Part shown: piece after piece, positions 4,852 to 7,388 of the stretch
How the letters are laid out: every line of letters begins with the position of its first letter
Numbering within the stretch: position 1 is the first letter of the stretch
The notes under the pieces: generated by a model
The model's input: only the letters and a program-made list of their open reading frames with translations
What the model was told of the DNA's origin: nothing
Database searches by the model: none
From: Gammaproteobacteria bacterium
GTDB taxonomy: Bacteria > Pseudomonadota > Gammaproteobacteria > Pseudomonadales > UBA7434
DNA length: 7,388 nt
Direction of reading: 5' to 3'
Assembly: GCA_024280785.1 (NCBI GenBank)
Contig: JAJRPK010000280.1
Location: 1 to 7,388 of the forward strand
Translations under genes and position numbers: made by a program

Positions 4852-7388
4852 TTATGGTTCGTCGGCATCTTTAATAATGCCATTTCTTAAGTCTGATTTA
4901 ACATCAAAAATTACATCCATGTCGTGATCGTCGTGCCACGCCATAAGCAGGTTAATGCTATCGTAGATAGTGTTGAGATTGTTTTTTAACTCTGCTTCAT
5001 CGCATATTTCACCCGCTCCTTTAAGTTTAGATTCAAACTGGTCTAAGTGCCGTTTCAATTGCGGTGTTCCCGTTAAAGCGGCAGTACCATTAAGGTTATG
5101 GATGTGATCGAGTAATTGTTCCATCTTGTTGGATGCTAAAATTAATCTCATATCAGGTGATTTTTTTAATTCGCTGATTAAGGAAGAAAATAGTTTTTTT
5201 GCTGTTTTTTTATTCCCTGCAACTTTTGACATAGCCAATTCAATATCAAAGGGTCTGTCGGAATTTTGGTGTGGTTTAGTCGGTGATGTTATAGGTAATA
5301 TCGCTGACGGCTTGGCTAGGGCATTGGATGAGATTTTTAAATCAGAAGCTGTTATCTGGTTGTTGCTTCGATTAGACGACCCAAAAAACTCCTGTCCAAG
5401 CTTTTTTAATTGCGCAGCATCAATGGGTTTGTAGGTGACTTTGTCAAAACCTGCTGCGATGTATTTGCGATACTCATCTTGATTCGTGTGCGCAGTGCAG
5501 GCGATGATGGGAACAGATTTGTATTGACTGAATCCTCGGATTTTTTTCACCAATGTTATCCCGTCCATGGGCTGCATTCGAATATCAATAAACATCCAGT
5601 CATAGCTCCAGTCATCGCTATTATGAGATAGGATTTCAACTGCGTCGTTGCCGTTTGATGCTGAGTCTACCTGACAACAAAGCTGGTTTAAATATAATGT
5701 CATTAGTTCGATATTCGCACCATTGTCATCAACAACGAAGGTTCTTGGATTTGCCAAGCGAAACGGGCTCAATTCTTCAACGGCTATTTTTGGGTTATAT
5801 CTTTTAGATTTGTATCGCTCAGCTGTTAGAAGAAATTCTAGCGGGCAGGGTCTATATCTAAAGCTAAACAACGGGTTATTTGTTAGAGCGGCGCAATCGA
5901 TAGATAGCCCTAGTGGGGTTAAAAATATAGCGGGGCCTTGAATTCCTACAATGGCATGGAATAATTCGCCTTTATGAGCGTTGATGCCCCGAATACTATC
6001 GCTGTCAATGCTGATGATAAAGTGATCGGCGCTCGAAATAGAATCGAGTAATGCACCCGTGTTATCGATAGAAATAACGTTAGAAAAGTACAGCTTTAAA
6101 CGTCGCTCCAGAGTTTCAATACTGGGTTGGTAGGTGTCATATAGTAATAACGTTTTTTTATTACTACGATCTGACATCTCTTTGAGTCGGTTGTCCGTGG
6201 CAGAGAAGTTTGGCGTATTAGTTTTTTTTGACTGCCGGGTAGGAATAGTGACGGTAAAACACGCCCCTTTTCCCTGCTGACTATCAAGACTTATTAGCGC
6301 TCCCATTCGTTGTAAAATTGATGTGACAATTGACAAGCCTAAACCCAGACCTAAGCCTGGATTAGTCGTGTTAGAGATATCCGGATTAGAAGCAGAAAGG
6401 CTCACAAAAGAAGAAAATATTTCTTTTTGTTGAACATCGGAAATTCCTGTTCCAGTATCACTGACATTTATCTGTAAGTGTTCATCTCCACGATCGTCGA
6501 TAATAAAGCAGGCCGAAATTTTGATATGCCCTAGTTGCGTATTTCGAATGGCGTTGATTGCAAGGTTTGATATAACTTGACGAAGTCGTAGCGGGTCAGT
6601 GTCGATTGAAAATCCCCGAAGTGCATCAAAATCAGTAATAAATTCTAACTTTTTGCTTTGTGCTTCGTAGGCAATACTATTGCTAATGGAGATAAATGAT
6701 TCATACAAGTTGGTTGATTGGTAATTCAATTTAAACTGCTGGTTGTTTCGTGCGGAGAAGTCTAATAAATTATTGACTAAGGAAGACAAGTGCAATGCAC
6801 TATCATTGATGCGGTGTAAAAACTCTTCTGTTTGCTGAGTACTAGATCCTTGGTCTAGAAGTATTTTTGAATAGCCGACGATACTATGAAGAGGAGTTAA
6901 CAATTCGTGACTGGTGTTGGCAATAAACTGTGATTTTACCCGATTCGCCTCCAAGGCACTTTTTTTAGCCAATGCTAGCTCAATGTTCTCGACTTCACTT
7001 TGCCCAAGTTGTCTTTCTAGCAACAGTTGTTGCTCTAAAAAAGGTTTGTTGGCATTAGAGCTTGTATCAGAAAAATTTGAATTAACATTAGCTGGGTTTA
7101 AAGTGTTTGTAAGTGAAGAGGTTATTGCGGTTAACAATTTGAAATTCTTCGATTCTAATCTGCGAATAATTTCGGAGCGGGATGATGAATTTAGGTCGTT
7201 AGATATTAGTGAAGGCCATAGCTTTCTCAAGAGTTTAGTCTCCTGCTTGAGTTGACGAGTCAATAAGTAGACAAAGGCAAATGAACTTGCGAGCAGTAAA
7301 ATTAGAAAAGCGTTAGCCACCTGGCCATTCAATGTGTAGGTGATGGGGGTCGTAAATGTTAGTTTTCCATGAATGCTTGTTGGCGAGG
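4852..7388 (-). CDS. barA: BarA/GacS-type hybrid sensor histidine kinase, N-terminus outside window
   Basis: This is a membrane hybrid kinase passing phosphate His-Asp-His, probably to a UvrY/GacA-like regulator controlling the Csr/Rsm system. The frame is open to the right edge: 18 codons precede the TTG at 7332, which has no Shine-Dalgarno site, so the start lies outside. Numbered from that TTG (826 residues), it has: a membrane helix at about 6-24; a polar Ser/Asn-rich linker where HAMP is expected; a signalling helix with ENIELALAKKSALEANR, very like BarA; HisKA with phosphoacceptor H142 (SHELLTP); HATPase with N256/N260, SDTGTGI (291-297) and GLGLGLGL (326-333); a degenerate receiver (393-510); a canonical receiver with D535/D536, phosphoacceptor D583, T613 and K635; and Hpt with H745 (HNLNG). 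The order matches BarA/GacS, though identity to them looks modest. Hybrid kinase is certain; the symbol rests on architecture, the signalling helix and a convergent position after recO. Confidence 0.85.
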   Translation of the reverse strand, partial: SPTSIHGKLTFTTPITYTLNGQVANAFLILLLASSFAFVYLLTRQLKQETKLLRKLWPSLISNDLNSSSRSEIIRRLESKNFKLLTAITSSLTNTLNPANVNSNFSDTSSNANKPFLEQQLLLERQLGQSEVENIELALAKKSALEANRVKSQFIANTSHELLTPLHSIVGYSKILLDQGSSTQQTEEFLHRINDSALHLSSLVNNLLDFSARNNQQFKLNYQSTNLYESFISISNSIAYEAQSKKLEFITDFDALRGFSIDTDPLRLRQVISNLAINAIRNTQLGHIKISACFIIDDRGDEHLQINVSDTGTGISDVQQKEIFSSFVSLSASNPDISNTTNPGLGLGLGLSIVTSILQRMGALISLDSQQGKGACFTVTIPTRQSKKTNTPNFSATDNRLKEMSDRSNKKTLLLYDTYQPSIETLERRLKLYFSNVISIDNTGALLDSISSADHFIISIDSDSIRGINAHKGELFHAIVGIQGPAIFLTPLGLSIDCAALTNNPLFSFRYRPCPLEFLLTAERYKSKRYNPKIAVEELSPFRLANPRTFVVDDNGANIELMTLYLNQLCCQVDSASNGNDAVEILSHNSDDWSYDWMFIDIRMQPMDGITLVKKIRGFSQYKSVPIIACTAHTNQDEYRKYIAAGFDKVTYKPIDAAQLKKLGQEFFGSSNRSNNQITASDLKISSNALAKPSAILPITSPTKPHQNSDRPFDIELAMSKVAGNKKTAKKLFSSLISELKKSPDMRLILASNKMEQLLDHIHNLNGTAALTGTPQLKRHLDQFESKLKGAGEICDEAELKNNLNTIYDSINLLMAWHDDHDMDVIFDVKSDLRNGIIKDADEP

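Noticed and set aside
4864..4888. GGCAT-8-ATGCC hairpin followed by ATTTCTT, a possible recO terminator inside the kinase gene.
   Set aside because: A five-pair stem with a loop of eight and a broken T tract is too weak to call a terminator.
5126..5434. Open frame of 102 codons on the + strand opposite the kinase, and similar ones at 5410-5631, 5723-5941 and 6914-7255.
   Set aside because: They lie antisense to clearly conserved kinase, receiver and Hpt codons, have no ribosome site I can see and resemble no known protein.
6789..6801. Short palindrome AGTGCA-A-TGCACT in the kinase gene.
   Set aside because: Six-base arms are expected several times by chance in a window of this size.
7330..7332. 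TTG as the true start of the kinase, giving an 826-residue protein.
   Set aside because: There is no Shine-Dalgarno site, the frame stays open for 18 further codons to the edge, and those codons (ending T-T-P-I-T-Y-T) read like the end of a periplasmic sensor domain before the membrane helix.

Overview
The window is a housekeeping block from a gammaproteobacterium, followed by a sensor kinase gene on the opposite strand. The gene order lepA (3' half) - lepB - DUF4845 gene - rnc - era - recO is the classical arrangement known from Pseudomonas and its relatives. The moderately low GC content and the protein sequences suggest a marine or Cellvibrio-like lineage rather than Pseudomonas itself; this placement is inferred from family resemblance only. 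There is no sign of an insertion sequence, prophage, CRISPR array, tRNA or rRNA.

Layout. Bases 2-919 are the C-terminal half of LepA (elongation factor 4). A terminator-like stem-loop follows (921-958). Next come signal peptidase I (lepB, 1011-1757), a small single-pass membrane protein of the DUF4845 family (1826-2269), RNase III (rnc, 2418-3161), the GTPase Era (3154-4053, overlapping rnc by 8 bases) and the repair protein RecO (4116-4850). All six read on the + strand. From 4852 to the right edge, on the - strand, lies a large hybrid histidine kinase of the BarA/GacS type. Its stop codon is one base from that of recO. Its frame stays open to the window edge, so its N-terminal sensor part is missing from the window.

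How the genes fit together. LepA and LepB act in translation and protein export, RNase III and Era in rRNA processing and 30S assembly, and RecO in RecFOR recombinational repair. The membrane protein between lepB and rnc has no established function. The kinase has the phosphorelay order HisKA - HATPase - degenerate receiver - receiver - Hpt, as in BarA/GacS, which signals to UvrY/GacA and the Csr/Rsm system. The convergent position after recO agrees with barA synteny as I recall it, with pdxJ and acpS absent from between them.

I see no clearly new multigene system. The observations most worth a second look are a near-perfect 24-bp palindrome inside rnc, the prepilin-like N-terminus of the DUF4845 protein, the divergent linker and degenerate receiver of the kinase, a 12-bp tandem repeat before recO, and the unusual untranslated leader of rnc.
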